Origin: Flaveria trinervia
Lineage: Eukaryota; Streptophyta; Magnoliopsida; Asterales; Asteraceae
DNA length: 64,000 nt
Assembly: GCA_025506515.1 (NCBI GenBank)
Contig: CM046454.1
Span: 66,182,445 to 66,246,444, forward strand
Reading direction: 5' to 3'
Part shown: positions 45,100 to 57,288 of the stretch, piece after piece
Numbering within the stretch: position 1 is the stretch's first letter
Layout: every line of letters begins with the position of its first letter
Made by a program: the position numbers and the translations under genes
Notes under the pieces: model-generated
What the model was told of the DNA's origin: nothing
Seen by the model: the letters and a program-made list of their open reading frames with translations, nothing else
Database searches by the model: none

Positions 45100-48000
45100 A
45101 ATGCAATGATAAATCATGCTGAGCTCTTTCATCAATCAGCTTTGGAAAGAATTTTTCATGCAAATATGAAGTGTAGCTGGGGTGGAGCAGCTTGATTTCT
45201 ACTAGATCAAAGATTCTAATACTTTTAGCTTTCTTAGTTTCTTCATTCATTAACAACACCAGCTCTTTAGTTCTCTTATCATATCCTCATTCAGTTATGG
45301 AAAAAGTATATTAAGTACCTTCTATATGCTTGATTGTTGCTGTTGTTCTTTTGAATACCTAACTCTCCTTAGAAATTCAACATCAATCAAAGCAGAGGAT
45401 TTGGATTTTGATCTTCTTTTGCTTCTTTTCTTGTGCTTATCATCTTCTCTTCTTGCTTCTTTCAGTAATTCATCCTTGAATTTTGTTTTTAATTTCCCAA
45501 CAGCTACGGATAAAACTCTTCCTCTTGGGCTTATTGGATAGTTTGAGATGACTAAGCTCTAAAGATCACATATATCAGCATCAGGAAGTAGTAATACTGA
45601 TTCAAGTAATGATAGTATTCAACTCTTCCAGATACCCTCTTGATTAATGCACAGACCCACTCTGGATCAAATTTCTAGGCCATAATTTTGTTTTCCTTAG
45701 CAGAAGTGGGAGTTGTAATGTGATCAAACAACTGGATTAGAAAAGATTTTCTTTGAGTAATCTCTCTCACAGTTGTTCCCAATGGCCATACTTTTCCTGG
45801 AATAATAGCTCTTGGCTCTCTGCTTAGTTTTTCTTTCCCTTTGTGCAGATCTTTAGGTTTAAAAGTTATAGGATCAGCAGAGAGTTTGCTTTATTGCTCA
45901 TATGATGGACTTGGAACTTCTGTTCTGAATCTTACTCTAGTGTCAAGATCAACAGCCATTACATGTTCCATCATCCTTCTCAGCTCACCAATATTTCTTC
46001 GTTTAAGCTCATGTGCCTTGTAGTTGTGACCCTGTAGCCAACAAACATATTGTACTTGCTAAGCTTTGCTGTATTATAGTGGCCTGGATCTTTCTTAATT
46101 TTCTGAATGGCATGAAAAGTTGTGAATGCTTTATAGTAACAATTTGGAATCATGAATCTGGCAAGCTCAAACTCTTTCAGTAGATCCTTCATTTTAGTGA
46201 GATTCAACCTTTCAACCATGTCATATGGAAACCCATGGTTGATCAGGGTCATAAACACAGTTGATTCAGGCCTCGCTTCCATTATGTCGCTTTTTGTCAG
46301 AAGATCATCAGCCTTTGATTTTTCTTGTTCTATGTTAGTTTCTTCTTTAGTCAGCTCTTTCCATCCAGCATCACTTTCTGTTTCAACAGGAGACATAGGC
46401 TTTAAGGTTGAAGATTCAACAGATTTTGATCTTTGGGTGAATCTTGTACTTCAATCACTTCCTTCTTTACACAACCAAGTACTTCCTTTTCTTGTGTATT
46501 GTATGATTTGCTTTGAAGTCTCAAAAGATTCTTCTGTTTGATTTGTTGCAGGAGCAGCATTTGATTCCAGAACACAAATTTTCATTTTTAGCTCCTCAAG
46601 CTCTTCTTCTTTCCTTTTCAACAAAGTTGATTGAGCAGAGAGAGAGAGAGTCGGTTAATTGATCACTTTTCATCATCAGCTTTTCATTTTCAGCCCTCTC
46701 AAACTTCACTGATTCTATGAGCTCAGATTCTTGTTGAAAAAGAGCATCAATCATTTCATTGTTTCATTGTGCATCTTCTCTTAAACTTTTAATTCTTGAT
46801 TCTTACTGCATTAGGATCATCTTTTTCTTTAATCATCCCTTTCAACTCTTGACTTGACAACAAGCTTGTTGTATTCAGCAATCAAATAACTTTTGCTCAT
46901 TGGGATATCATCATCAAGCAATTACATCAACATAGTTGGCTTCTCCTTCTTGTTCTCGATGTTAAGTAGCAACCTCATCATCATCCACATCTCCGGGTCC
47001 TACACTTGCTAAGCTTGAACAGGACTCCATTGCTTGTTCTGCTTGTTTTTGATGTGGTTGTTGTTGTTGTTAATGGTTAATGACAGGAGAGACTGGTTCA
47101 GTATTGTTTGAATGGACAAGGTATTCAGTCTTGGTTGGTGAATAGTTGAACAGAGTTGGCTTGTGATGCTAAGACTGTCTCCCCTGTATAAAAGCTCTCA
47201 GTGGATTGCTTTTTTGTAGTTGGAGAATGATTTGATGAAAGAGGGTGAATAGGAGAGATTGGTTGAGTGTTTTGGTTGGCTAGAGATTGTGATTGGGGTG
47301 TTTGAGGTTGATTTGGAGATAGAAGGTGGATTGGAGAGATTGATTGAGTGTTTTCGATGGCTAGTGATTGTGATTGGGGTGTCTGAGGTTGTTGGTAAAT
47401 GGGTGATTGATGAGGTGAAGACGAGGCTTGCACAGAGTTAGTAAATGAACTCTCTTGAGCTTCTTCCCATATCAGTTCTTGTGGGATATTGGCATTAGCA
47501 TTCATCACATAAGCAAACATTGGCATGTCTTCTCCTTGGTATTTCCCACTGATCTTGTTCAGTACAGATCTACCCAAATGTGCTTGCATAAACACATCTC
47601 CATCTCTTGTTATTCCAGGCATTTCATTATTGATGATCAGTTGCAGAAACCTTGGAAACATGTACATCTTATTAGCCTTTTGCACTCTTATATGATCACA
47701 TATACAACTAATGTACTTTGAGTAGTTTTATATTCTTCCCTAAAAAATACCAATGATCCCAGAAGAAACGTGCCTGGAAAATCTGTCAATCCTAGATTTC
47801 CTATTGGAGATGCATTTTAGGTAAGTATGACATAGAAATCTGTATGGCTTGCATAATCTTCCTTTCTTGATCTCTCCCTTTTCAAAGTCACCATCATATC
47901 CCATTAGGTTGAAGACTTTCTCTATGTACTTATTTTCAAACACATCAGGATGACCAGCTTCTTACTCTCCCAAATCTAGAGCCCTCCTGATGGTATGTTC

Positions 48001-48246
48001 ATCAATTCTCAGTCCTTCATTATTTACTTCAGCCACGATAACTTTTGATTCTCCATCCTCTTCTATTAGTGCGGAGTTTCAGAAATCGATTATATGATCT
48101 TGTTGAATCATAGGCTCTGCTATTAGAGCATAAAAGAGCCTGGATCGTCGCAAATATCTAATGATGTCCCGACACCCTTCCGATATAGGGTCATCAGCAT
48201 TGAGAAATTCACACACATTGTGCTCCCTCGCAAATCGATTAGCCAT
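45100..48246 (-). pseudogene. Third ORF (ORF3) of element E
   Basis: The start is the ATG at 48,246 (minus), MANRFAREHNVCEFL, with IIRYLRRSRLFYAL and then a TGA at the Trp of the DFWNSA motif. It continues with LRIDEHTIRRALDLGE, GYDGDFEKGEIKKGR (47,900 region), MFPRFLQLIINNEM and RSVLNKISGKYQG, a Q/S/P linker with two near-repeats of PQTPQSQSLA, an acidic and helical segment (46,396-45,980), and a K/R-rich tail (KHKKRSKRRSKSK, about 45,420-45,400). Frameshifts occur near 47,720 and 45,990. The N-terminal block matches A and C, and the middle blocks match C. Coiled-coil and basic regions are present; no membrane span is seen. Confidence 0.72.
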
Positions 48247-50258
48247 CTGTTCATAAGAATGAAGACGAGTATGTTAGAACTAAGTCATCATGTTTTAAGA
48301 ATATGAAGAGTTTAAGCAAAATGATGAATCAAGCAGTTAAACACTGATGTTTATGGTATGATTTACCTTTAGGTTAAGACTCGAAATTGTATTTAAACTT
48401 TGTTTGAGGTTTAAGATTTGAGTAATTTTGAAATCAAATAAGAGAGGGATGAGTTTTTGACTAACAAACTTCTAGGTCAAAAAGGTTCTTTAAAAGTGAA
48501 TAATGATTTCCAAGTCAAAAACATCATTTATACTCCATCGGACACATTTATTTCATTTATTAATAAAATGGGTCCCACTTTCTTATTATTCTTATCTTAT
48601 TATTCTTTCAAGGTTTAAGATTTGATCTGCAGATTCAGTGCATAGTGTATCCGTAGGACATCTATGGATGCCTACCTTAAAATTGAAAGTTTGAAATAGA
48701 GTATAACTTGCTTTTCCATAGGGTATAAATCTATGGAAATGACACTTATTCGTAGGTTACCAATCTACGGATAATCATATTTTACTCCCCCTTAAGTTTT
48801 GCACTATAGCTCCTGTTGATGTTTACAATGCACTGTAGCTTCTGCTGATGTTTAAAAAAGCATTGTAGCTTCTACTGATGTTTACAATGCACTGTAGCTT
48901 CTGCTGATGTTTAAAAAACACTATAACTTTTACTGATGTTTAATCTAAAAAAAGCCACGTCTAAAACTTATTCTGTTGTATGATTCTAATTAACAGATAG
49001 AACCATTTATTGTTATTGGACCTTGTTGACTTTGTATATATGACACTTGTGCAAAAGAAGGTTTATATTTTAAAAACTTTATGTATCCAAAGACCAAGTT
49101 GGTGCTCAGGTTCCAATTCCTTTATATAGACGATTCATTTGATAATTTTGTTGTTTATATTATTTTTCATGATTCTACTCCCCCTAAATTTTTTATCAAT
49201 GATGAAGAAAAACATTTAGCATAAATTTATAAGAAGAATATCATGAAAGACACATGTTTGTCCTAACATGCTAAACACATATATTATTGTGCTATGTTCA
49301 AGCATTTATACATATAATGGGATCATACTATAACACTAAACATCTTTCTCATTGATTTGTTTGATAATTTGATAGCTAAATCTAGTTCTGATTGCAAGTA
49401 TGTTTGTCCACTTAAATCCATAAAAGAGTATTGTGTCAACTAGGCATGCTATTTATCATGTTTTCATGTTTAGTAGAAGGTAACTGCTATGGGCTTCACA
49501 TTCAATTTACTTTAAGTTTGTCTTCCCTTTGTGAGTCAAATCATCATCTTTTCACACTTAAAAACTACGTACTGTAAGTTAAAAATTCTATCTTGAGATG
49601 CATTGGACATCTCATTAATGCATTTATGTTGAAGCTCTAAATTTAATATACAGTAGACCACAAAGGATTCTTTTGAGAGCTTAGATATGATCATCAATAG
49701 GTCACCAGGTCTTTACTTTCGTAAAACAGAGGTGCCATAAACCCAGGTCTTTGTTTACACAAAACAGAGGGTTGAGGAGGATCATGATCTTTTCATACAC
49801 CCAGGTCTTTGTTTATACAAAATAGAGGGAATATGATTTGCAAAGATAGACATTATAAAGTGTTGGTATATAGTGTGCTTAGATGGGTGATTTGGTCACA
49901 TCAGAATAAGACTTACTTGTTGTATCCTCAAAATGAGGTTTCCCACAAACAGTCACTTTGTATTATGTTTAGCATGCTCTTAGTGTAGTTTCCACTCAAG
50001 ATGAACCTACTCACATATCAAGAAACTTGATTAGATTTTAATGTATCTTAAGAATTCAGGAAGAAACAAAGGCATAGTGTACTATCATTTCCCATACATA
50101 TGTCATGCAGACTTATTTGACCCGGCTAGAAAGAAAATATAATTATTATTCTAAGCTTCGGAAGATGTTTCAAACGTTTCTTCCGAAGGTAAATGGTAAA
50201 TATTCCGAAGGATAAAAATTTTACAAGGACAGACATATGCTTTTCTTGTTTATAATAA
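48247..50258 (-). other. Spacer between pol and ORF3 of element E
   Basis: About 2 kb without coding signal. It holds near-palindromes of the type ATCCGTAGG/ATCTATGGAT/ATCTACGGAT (48,645-48,775), a 30-bp tandem repeat (48,808-48,945), two polypurine-like tracts (48,785-48,793 and 49,178-49,194), three CAGGTCTTTGTTTACACAAA-type repeats (49,707-49,830) and CTTCGGAAG/CTTCCGAAGG motifs just after the pol end (50,156-50,206). Confidence 0.6.
48808..48945. repeat. 30-bp tandem repeat in the E spacer
   Basis: Four and a half units of GCTTCTGCTGATGTTT plus AAAAAAGCATTGTA or ACAATGCACTGTA. The two tail variants alternate, so the higher-order unit is about 60 bp. Confidence 0.8.
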
Positions 50259-53200
50259 TTAATCTAAGTTAATTATACCTAGAGACTCAATTAGAAAATT
50301 AAATTTATCTGAATCAAAGACTTTAGTGAATAAATTAGCAAGCTGATTTGTTGTATCCACTTTGACTAACTTGATCAAACCTTTTTCTAAACAATCTATC
50401 AAAAAATGGTATCTTATTTCAATGTGTTTTGTTTTACTATATTCCACTGGATTAGCAGTTATAAAGATAGCAGCTGAATTGTCAATGTAAATTGGAGAAT
50501 GAAGGAAATTACAACCATAATCAAGTAATTGGTTTTGAAACCAGTGCACTTGAGAGCAACCAGCTGAAACACTATATACTCTGCCTCAGTTGTGGATACA
50601 GACATATTTGTTTGCTTCCTACACTGTCATTAAACAAGCATTGGTCCTAAAAATTGACATCCACCAATTGTGGATTTTCTGTTGTTATTGCATCCTCCAT
50701 AGTCACTATCTGAATATGAGTAGAGGGTAAAATCACCATCCTTTGGATACCAAAGTCCAAGAGCAGGCTTTTTCAAATATCTAAAAATCCTCTTCACAAC
50801 ATTCAAACAAGACTTTTTTGGATCTGATTGGTACCTAGCACAAACACACACAGCAAACATTATATCAGGTCTACTGGCAGTTAAATACATAAGAGATCCT
50901 ATCATTGATATATACAGTCTTTGATCAATAGATTTTCCTGTAGGATTACGTATAATCTTGTCAATTGTTGATGCAGGGGTTTTGCATCAGGATGCATGAC
51001 TAAGATTATATTTCTTTAATATTTGAAGGATATATTTCTCTTGATTGATAAAGATGCCATCTCTTTTCTGATGAACTTGTAGACCCAAGAAAAAGGTTAA
51101 TTCTCCCATTGAACTCATCTGAATTTTAGATTTCATCAGCTCTTCAAAGTTCACACAGAATCTCTTGTTTGTTGATCCAAAAATAATGTCATCCACATAT
51201 ATTTGTACAACTAAGAGATCTTGATGTTCTTGCTTAAGAAAGAAAGTTTGATCGATAGTTCCTCTTTTATAGTCATGTTTCAGCAAGAAAGATAATAATG
51301 TTTTATAGCACTTTCTTGGTGCTTGATGTAGTCCATACAAAGCTTTGTCAAGCTTGTACACCCTATGAGGGTAATCAGGATCTTCAAAACCTGGAGGCTG
51401 AGCTACATAGATTTCTTCATCAATTTTGCTATATAAGAATGCACATTTTACATCCAGTTGATAGACAATTTCTTATATGATGCATAGGCTAGGATGACTC
51501 TTATGGCTTCAATTCTTTCAACTAGTGCAAAAACTTCATCATAATATATTCCTTCTTCTTGAGTATAGCCTTGTGCAATGAGTATTGCTTTGTTTCTCAC
51601 AATAATACCCCTATCATCCATTTTATTTTTGAAGAGCCACCTTGTTCTAGTTGGATGATGACCTTCAGGTAAATCAACTAGACTTCAGACCTTCCGTTTT
51701 CTGAATTGTTGAAGCTCTTCTTGCATAGCTTCAATCTAGCTATCATCTTTTAATGCAGCTGTGATGTTTGGAGGAACCACTTGTGAAAGAAAACAAGTGA
51801 AGAGACATATGTTGGCACCTCCCCCTTGACTTCTCGTGGTTCTCTGATGAACATCACCAATGATGTTGTTTAATGGATGAGTTTTATGAATTCTTGTAGT
51901 TGGAATTGCTTCAACTGGAATAGATGATTCCACGTTAGTCATAGCCATTAATGCATATGGATCCAATCCAGTTGACGAATTTAAGAAGTAGTCAAAGTGT
52001 TCCTCATGTTCATCATTGGGTATGGATGGATCTTCTTAAGGTTAAACATCAGCTGCATTTTCAATATCTTCCACAGGAGTTTCTTCGGATGCAGGTTGAG
52101 CTTCCGTAGGAGTTACAACAATATCTACGAATGTTATATGAAGGTTTGTTGGATCATATCCAATGGTGGTTCTATTTTCTTGATAGGAAGGAGCATCAGC
52201 CGAAGCATTATTCACATCCCTTGATGCTGAATGCACATCTGCGGATGTAGTGTCAGCACCTGCTAATGAAGTGTTTCCATCTATGGATGTGGATCTATTT
52301 TGTTGCACTTGTGCATCATCATTGTTATTAGTTGTTGTTCCTTGGTCCATGTTAGTTGATGTGTTTAACCTTGGGAGTCAGCAAACAATGATACTTCATT
52401 CATATTTGGAGGAACAAATGGATAACATGTATCATTAGATCCTATGTTATTCAAATAACCAGAGTTAAATGAGTCTGTTAGAGCATCTATGTCAAACAAC
52501 CAAGATGATCCTTTTATAGATTTAGTAAGTAAGGATTCATCAAATGACACATTAGGAGTTTCTTCCACTATGTTATGTTATGGAATATAGATGCTGTAAG
52601 ATTTAGATGTTGAAGAATATCCAACAAAGAAACCATCATAGGCCTTTTCTAAAAAATTTCCTAATTGTTGTGTTGTGTTTAAAACATATACATGACACCT
52701 AAAAGCTCTAAGATATCCTATGTAAGGTTTTCTTTTGAATAAAATCTCATAAGGTGTTTTATTATGTTCTTTGACAATCAATGTCCTGTTTTGAACATTG
52801 CATGTTGTATTCACTGCTTCAGCCCAAAATGTGATTGGTAATTGTGAATGATAGCATTGTTCTTGATACTTGAATAAGTGTTATGTTTCTTCTTTTAGCA
52901 ACTCCATTTTGTTGTGGAGTTCTTGGTGCACTAAATTGTCTTGCAATGCCTTTATTCCTGCAAAATGAATCTAGATCAGTATTAACAAATTCAGTCCCAT
53001 TATCACTCCTAAATTTTACTTTTGAGTCAAGTTGGTTTTCAATCTTGATGGTAAAGTTCATTAATGTTTATGATATTTCACTCTTTTGTTTTAAGAAAAA
53101 GACCCATGTAAATCTAGTGAAATCATCCACTATCACTAAACAATATTGCCTTTTTCTAATGTTCATCGTATTGGTTAGACCAAACAGATTCATGTGTAGT

Positions 53201-53620
53201 AATTTGAGTGGTGTAGTGTTTCTATTAATGATTTTGTATTTATGTGACACTCTATGTTGTTTTCCTTTATAACATGAGGAACAATGAGTTGAACAATAAA
53301 ACTCCTTCTTTGGTAGCCAAATGACCAAGCCATTTTTCACCAATTTGTTCGTGTTCTTCAAGTTGGAATGAGCAGGCCTTCTATGCCACAACTGAGATTC
53401 ATCTTCTGATAACTTCAATAGTAGGCATGTTTCATGTCTTGTGAGTGTAGTGTTGTTCATATCCAAAACATATGTGTTTTCTTTTCTTGATGCTTTAAGA
53501 AGGATCCATTCTTCTTGAACTAAAAAACCTGGCTTAAGAATGTAATAATTAGTGTTATCAAACAATATGGTATAATTTTGATTCACCAATTATTTTACCT
53601 CCCTTCTTATCCTCACCAAA
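50259..53620 (-). pseudogene. pol of copia element E (integrase, RT, RNase H; protease lost)
   Basis: GAG-pre-integrase and zinc region (53,589-53,200) have LWHRRPAHSN and CSSCYKGKQHRVSH. The integrase core has LHMNLFG, RSDNGTEF and NGVAKRRN: the first Asp and the Glu of the DDE triad are Asn and Lys here. The RT (about 51,966-50,630) has KLDKALYGLHQAPRK and IYVDDIIFGS (YVDD at 51,188-51,199). RNase H ends KHIEIRYHFLIDCLEKG and a stop at 50,259-50,261. The DSG protease block expected before 53,600 is missing. Several frameshifts. Confidence 0.92.
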
Positions 53621-54558
53621 TGCCACATATAAGGCATTCTTATGTTTTGAATTTGATGATGAGCCTTGATTGTGAAAAGTTTCATCTTTTGATTTTGACG
53701 GAGGTACATGAGTTCCCTTTTTAAAATTATCAAAGAAGCATCATCAGCTTTGTTTCTTTTTCAGTTAAATCCACCTTTTTGTGAGGTGTCTTGGACTGTT
53801 GAGATATTGTTCTTTTCTTTAAAGGTTCACCATCAGTGGATTTTTTCTCCTTTGGTTTTGGATTTTGTTGTTGTTGCTTCTTTTTAGACTTTGAATCTTT
53901 TTCACTATCAGTAGATTGAGTGTCTAATTCAACTTTATCAGATTGTTTCTTCTTTGTGCTCTTTATTTTGTTCTTTTTGTTGAAATAACATTCCTGAGTT
54001 GAATGGTTATTTTTGTTACAAATAGCATAATATTTATTGAAGTAATAGTCAGATGTCATGTGATTGTTCATATTGCAAATGGAATAATAACTACTAAAGT
54101 AACAATCTTCTGTATTGTGATTTTTCATATCACACCATTTGCAATACATATCCTCTGATTCTTTATCAGAGTTTCCAACTTTCTTCTTCTTTGTTAACTT
54201 TTGAGACTTTGATTTGTTTGCTACTGATTTTGCCTTCCGCAGATTATTTACTGATTCAGTAGATTTCGTTTTCCGTAGATCTGCTGCTGAAGATGGTTTC
54301 TTCGGCGGAAGATCTGCTGATTGCTTTATCTTTCCTTTTCATACGGAATATTTGTGTACTTTCTCAATAGCAGCACCCTTTTCAGTTTCTTCCCCTGAAG
54401 ATATTTGTTGATGATGTAGTTTTTGAAGACCTTCATTTAGTTGAGTTATTCTCTTGCAAATAGTCTTCAACATATTTCGTTGTTTTGGTGGATATGGAAA
54501 CTTTGATTCTTCAAGAACTTTTGGAATGATTGTTTCAAGAGGAACACTCTTACCAATG
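53621..54558 (-). pseudogene. gag of element E, C-terminal part with three tandem zinc knuckles
   Basis: The segment 54,149-54,000 encodes three tandem 19-residue units: YCKWCDMKNHNTEDCYFSS, then YYSICNMNNHMTSDYYFNK, then YYAICNKNNHSTQECYFNK. The first is a full C-x2-C-x4-H-x4-C knuckle. In the second the first and last Cys are Tyr, in the third the first Cys is Tyr. A K/Q/S-rich basic tail follows. The part before the knuckles (54,596-54,160) is basic (PPKQRNMLKTICKR, KSVANKSKSQKLTKKKK). The frame reaches the F insertion at 54,558 and resumes at 60,734. Confidence 0.82.
54554..54558. repeat. Target site duplication of element F, left copy
   Basis: CAATG before TGTAAGGCCCC, repeated at 60,734-60,738. 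Confidence 0.93.
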
Positions 54559-55032
54559 TGTAAGGCCCCGTTCCCGGGCACCTCACAGTTGGTCATTCAT
54601 CGCACATAAAACATTTTAAAACATACATCTATTTTGCAGCGGAATTTATAACTTTCATAAATAGCTAAAAACATGTCATTTCATTCGTTTACAACATTCG
54701 TTTACATCTCAAAATACAATAACATGTCAAAATATGGATGTCAGCCTTAAAACGCTCCCAGTAGCTTATGCATCCATGCCTGCAACTCCTCAGCATCAAC
54801 AAAATACCTCCCAACTATCATGCATACAAAAGTCGCCGACGCTGAGTGAGATCTAGTTTTTATAACAAAACATACTTTTCTTTCGTTAAAACTATTCTTT
54901 TACTTTCCTTCAAAATCATACTACACTTTACATTCGTTCGTGATCATACATCATACGTACACATAGATAATACTGTTATTATCTTCATCATCATTCATTT
55001 CTTAGCTCATTACTCTTCATTACTCGAATCTT

Positions 55033-55480
55033 GTCTCATGCAATATCCCCGACTCATGCTCGAAAGCTGATGTTGTGCCAGGATCTGTACACAAACCCCC
55101 GACTCATGTCCGAAGACTGACATAACATCGGGAGACGCGAAAAAGATCCCATATGAGTCAATCACAGGGATTGAACTCTATCCGAGTCTGTTGCAACAAC
55201 AGGTTGCTCACTTCATTATCTCGTCTCATGCAATACTCCCGACACATGTCTGATGACTGATACTATGCCGGGGCCTGATAAACAAACCCCCGACTCATGT
55301 CCGAAGACTGACACAGTACCGGAGTACGCGACACGGATCTCATCATCCGTTTGTCTCATGCAATACCCCGACTCATGTCCGATGACTGATACTGTGCCAG
55401 GGCCTGATAAACAAACCCCCAACTCATGTCCTAATACTGACACAGTACCGGGGTACGTGACACGGATCTCATTATCCGTC
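55033..55480. repeat. Tandem repeat in the left LTR of F
   Basis: Three units starting GTCTCATGCAATA at 55,033, 55,223 and 55,353, each holding two copies of a CCCGACTCATGTCCGAAGACTG-like element and a GACACAGTACCGGGGTACGCGACAC end. Most of it is deleted from the right LTR. Confidence 0.8.
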
Positions 55481-55789
55481 ACTTTCATGTTCACCATTTA
55501 TTATCTCATGTGATCATTTCGTACTCTATCGTTATCTTTTACTTCGTTACATAATACTTTATGTTCGTTAATTTATTCGTTTAGACATCACATCACGTAG
55601 AGTTATACATAATGTATTATAAAATGTAATATGTACGTTAAGAAAACTCTTTGACGAAGAAAGATAACGCATCACATACACACATCAAGCATAAGTCATC
55701 ACATCATAACAGGGCCTATCTCCCTATTTACCCCTTAAAACTACTTAGAAAATCCTATGTCCAAATTGGCGCTTGAGATATTCGAGGCA

Positions 55790-56060
55790 CATGAGCATAA
55801 AATTTGTAAGTGTAAAATAGTTTGGGCGCATGGGCACTATTTGGGCGCTTCTGCCCTATTCAGGCGTTTTGCCACTATGCAGGCGCATGGCACCTGTTCG
55901 GGCGCATCAACAACACTTATCCATTTTGACACTTGGGCGCATGGGCACTATTTAGGCGCATGGCTCACTCTTGGGCGCATGGCCAACACTTAGACGTCTG
56001 GCCAACATGCTAGGCGCATGGGCCACTGTTTAGGCGCATGACCCACTCTTGGGCGCATCA
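55790..56060. repeat. GGGCGCATGG motif array in the left LTR of F
   Basis: About twelve copies of GGGCGCATGGGCACTATT-like units. This is the reverse complement sense of the CATGCGCC array of element D, so the motif is shared across the D/F group. Confidence 0.8.
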
Positions 56061-56723
56061 GAACCTTCTGAAATATTATCTATGCCACCAACATCACCCA
56101 ATTATCATTCTATCACTACCCAAGCACAGATCTAACATACAAAAGGCACCTAAGCATGCTAAACATCAATACTAACCCCTAAGCCAACTCTAAAACATGC
56201 ATACATACATACATACATACATACATCATTTCAAACATAAGGCTGTAGACCTAAAGTTACTTGAAAACATTCTCTTGGTATGCATAATAGCCCCAAACAA
56301 GTTGAAAATCAGTAAAAGAGGGGTTCTAGAAACTTACCTTGAGCAGCTTTGAGCAACACCCTTCAAGTTCGAGACCCGCCTTCAATTCAACTCTTAACTC
56401 CTGAAAACAAACACTAAACACCAAGAAATTGGTCAATGACTCGAAACCCAGCTGAAACCGAGCTCATATAAAAGAATACTAACTCTTTGCAGCTGCTTCT
56501 TCCTCTTTCTCTCTCTAGAACCGAGAGCTTTCTCTCTCTTCTTTCTTCTTTTCAGCCGAATGAAGATAGTGAAGAAGGGATGGGCGACCATGCCCCTTTA
56601 AACCTCAAAACAAATAAAAGTTTTGTACTTTGTACACTTTATCCCCCTCCACTTGTGCTCGTTATCTATTCGTTCTATTTACTTTTCTTTTCCTTCGTTT
56701 AAATAAAAATTATGGGTGTTACA

Positions 56724-56737
56724 AGTCTACCTCCCTT
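56724..56737 (-). other. Polypurine tract of element F
   Basis: On the minus strand TAAGGGAGGTAGACT-like purine-rich sequence directly precedes the LTR; upstream CGGGGACAAAACC is typical for the clade. Confidence 0.75.
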
Positions 56738-57288
56738 AAAGAGGTTTTGTCCCCGAAACCTATCGCTTCTCGAACAGTTATGGGTAACACTGTCTCACCT
56801 CTTCCTTGATCTTGCACTTAAACTTAGATCCATTTAGGCTTCACTGCACCCGCACAAATGAAACCATCATCCTCCTTAGCCTATTCTCTTCATCTTATTA
56901 GTAATGGCCACCAGTTGCTTCTTGTGGTTGAATACTTTGTCCAGCTTAGTGTTCTCTATTGGCATGATCATATCCTCATCGGTTGAGCTCTTTCTTAGAC
57001 GAGATGCATGGAACATCAGATGAATTCCATTTAACTCATCGGGTAGCTCCAATCGATGTGCACTTCTCCTACCTGAGCAACAACTGGGAATGACCCACTT
57101 ATACTTTAATATTAGCTTTACTCAATTTCAAAATCAAACAATCCGCTTTCCTGGTCAAAGCCTTCATCATAATTCATTATCGTAGGTCGGTACCGAACTA
57201 TGGTCGTGCACGGTTGATCAATCCATCCTCTTGCACTACTTGGGGTTTGAGTCGTAAATTACTGATCAACTCACCCGGAGGTGCACAT
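56738..57288 (-). other. Remnant between protease and LTR of F
   Basis: Pieces of the region after the integrase core (LELPDELxGIH-like and HASRLRKSS-like codons) occur in different frames, fused to the protease end. This marks the deletion that removed RT, RNase H and integrase. Confidence 0.5.

Larger units (their letters stand above)
54559..56723 (-). repeat. 3' LTR of element F (left in the window)
   Basis: Plus strand TGTAAGGCCCCGTTCC to GGGTGTTACA, 2,165 bp. Contains a CGACTCATGTCCGA tandem region (55,033-55,480), a GGGCGCATGG motif array (55,790-56,060) and CATA microsatellite (about 56,200-56,226). Confidence 0.92.

Noticed and set aside
55253..55513. Repetitive open frames in both strands of the F LTR
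   Set aside because: They follow from the tandem repeat in non-coding LTR; no family resemblance.
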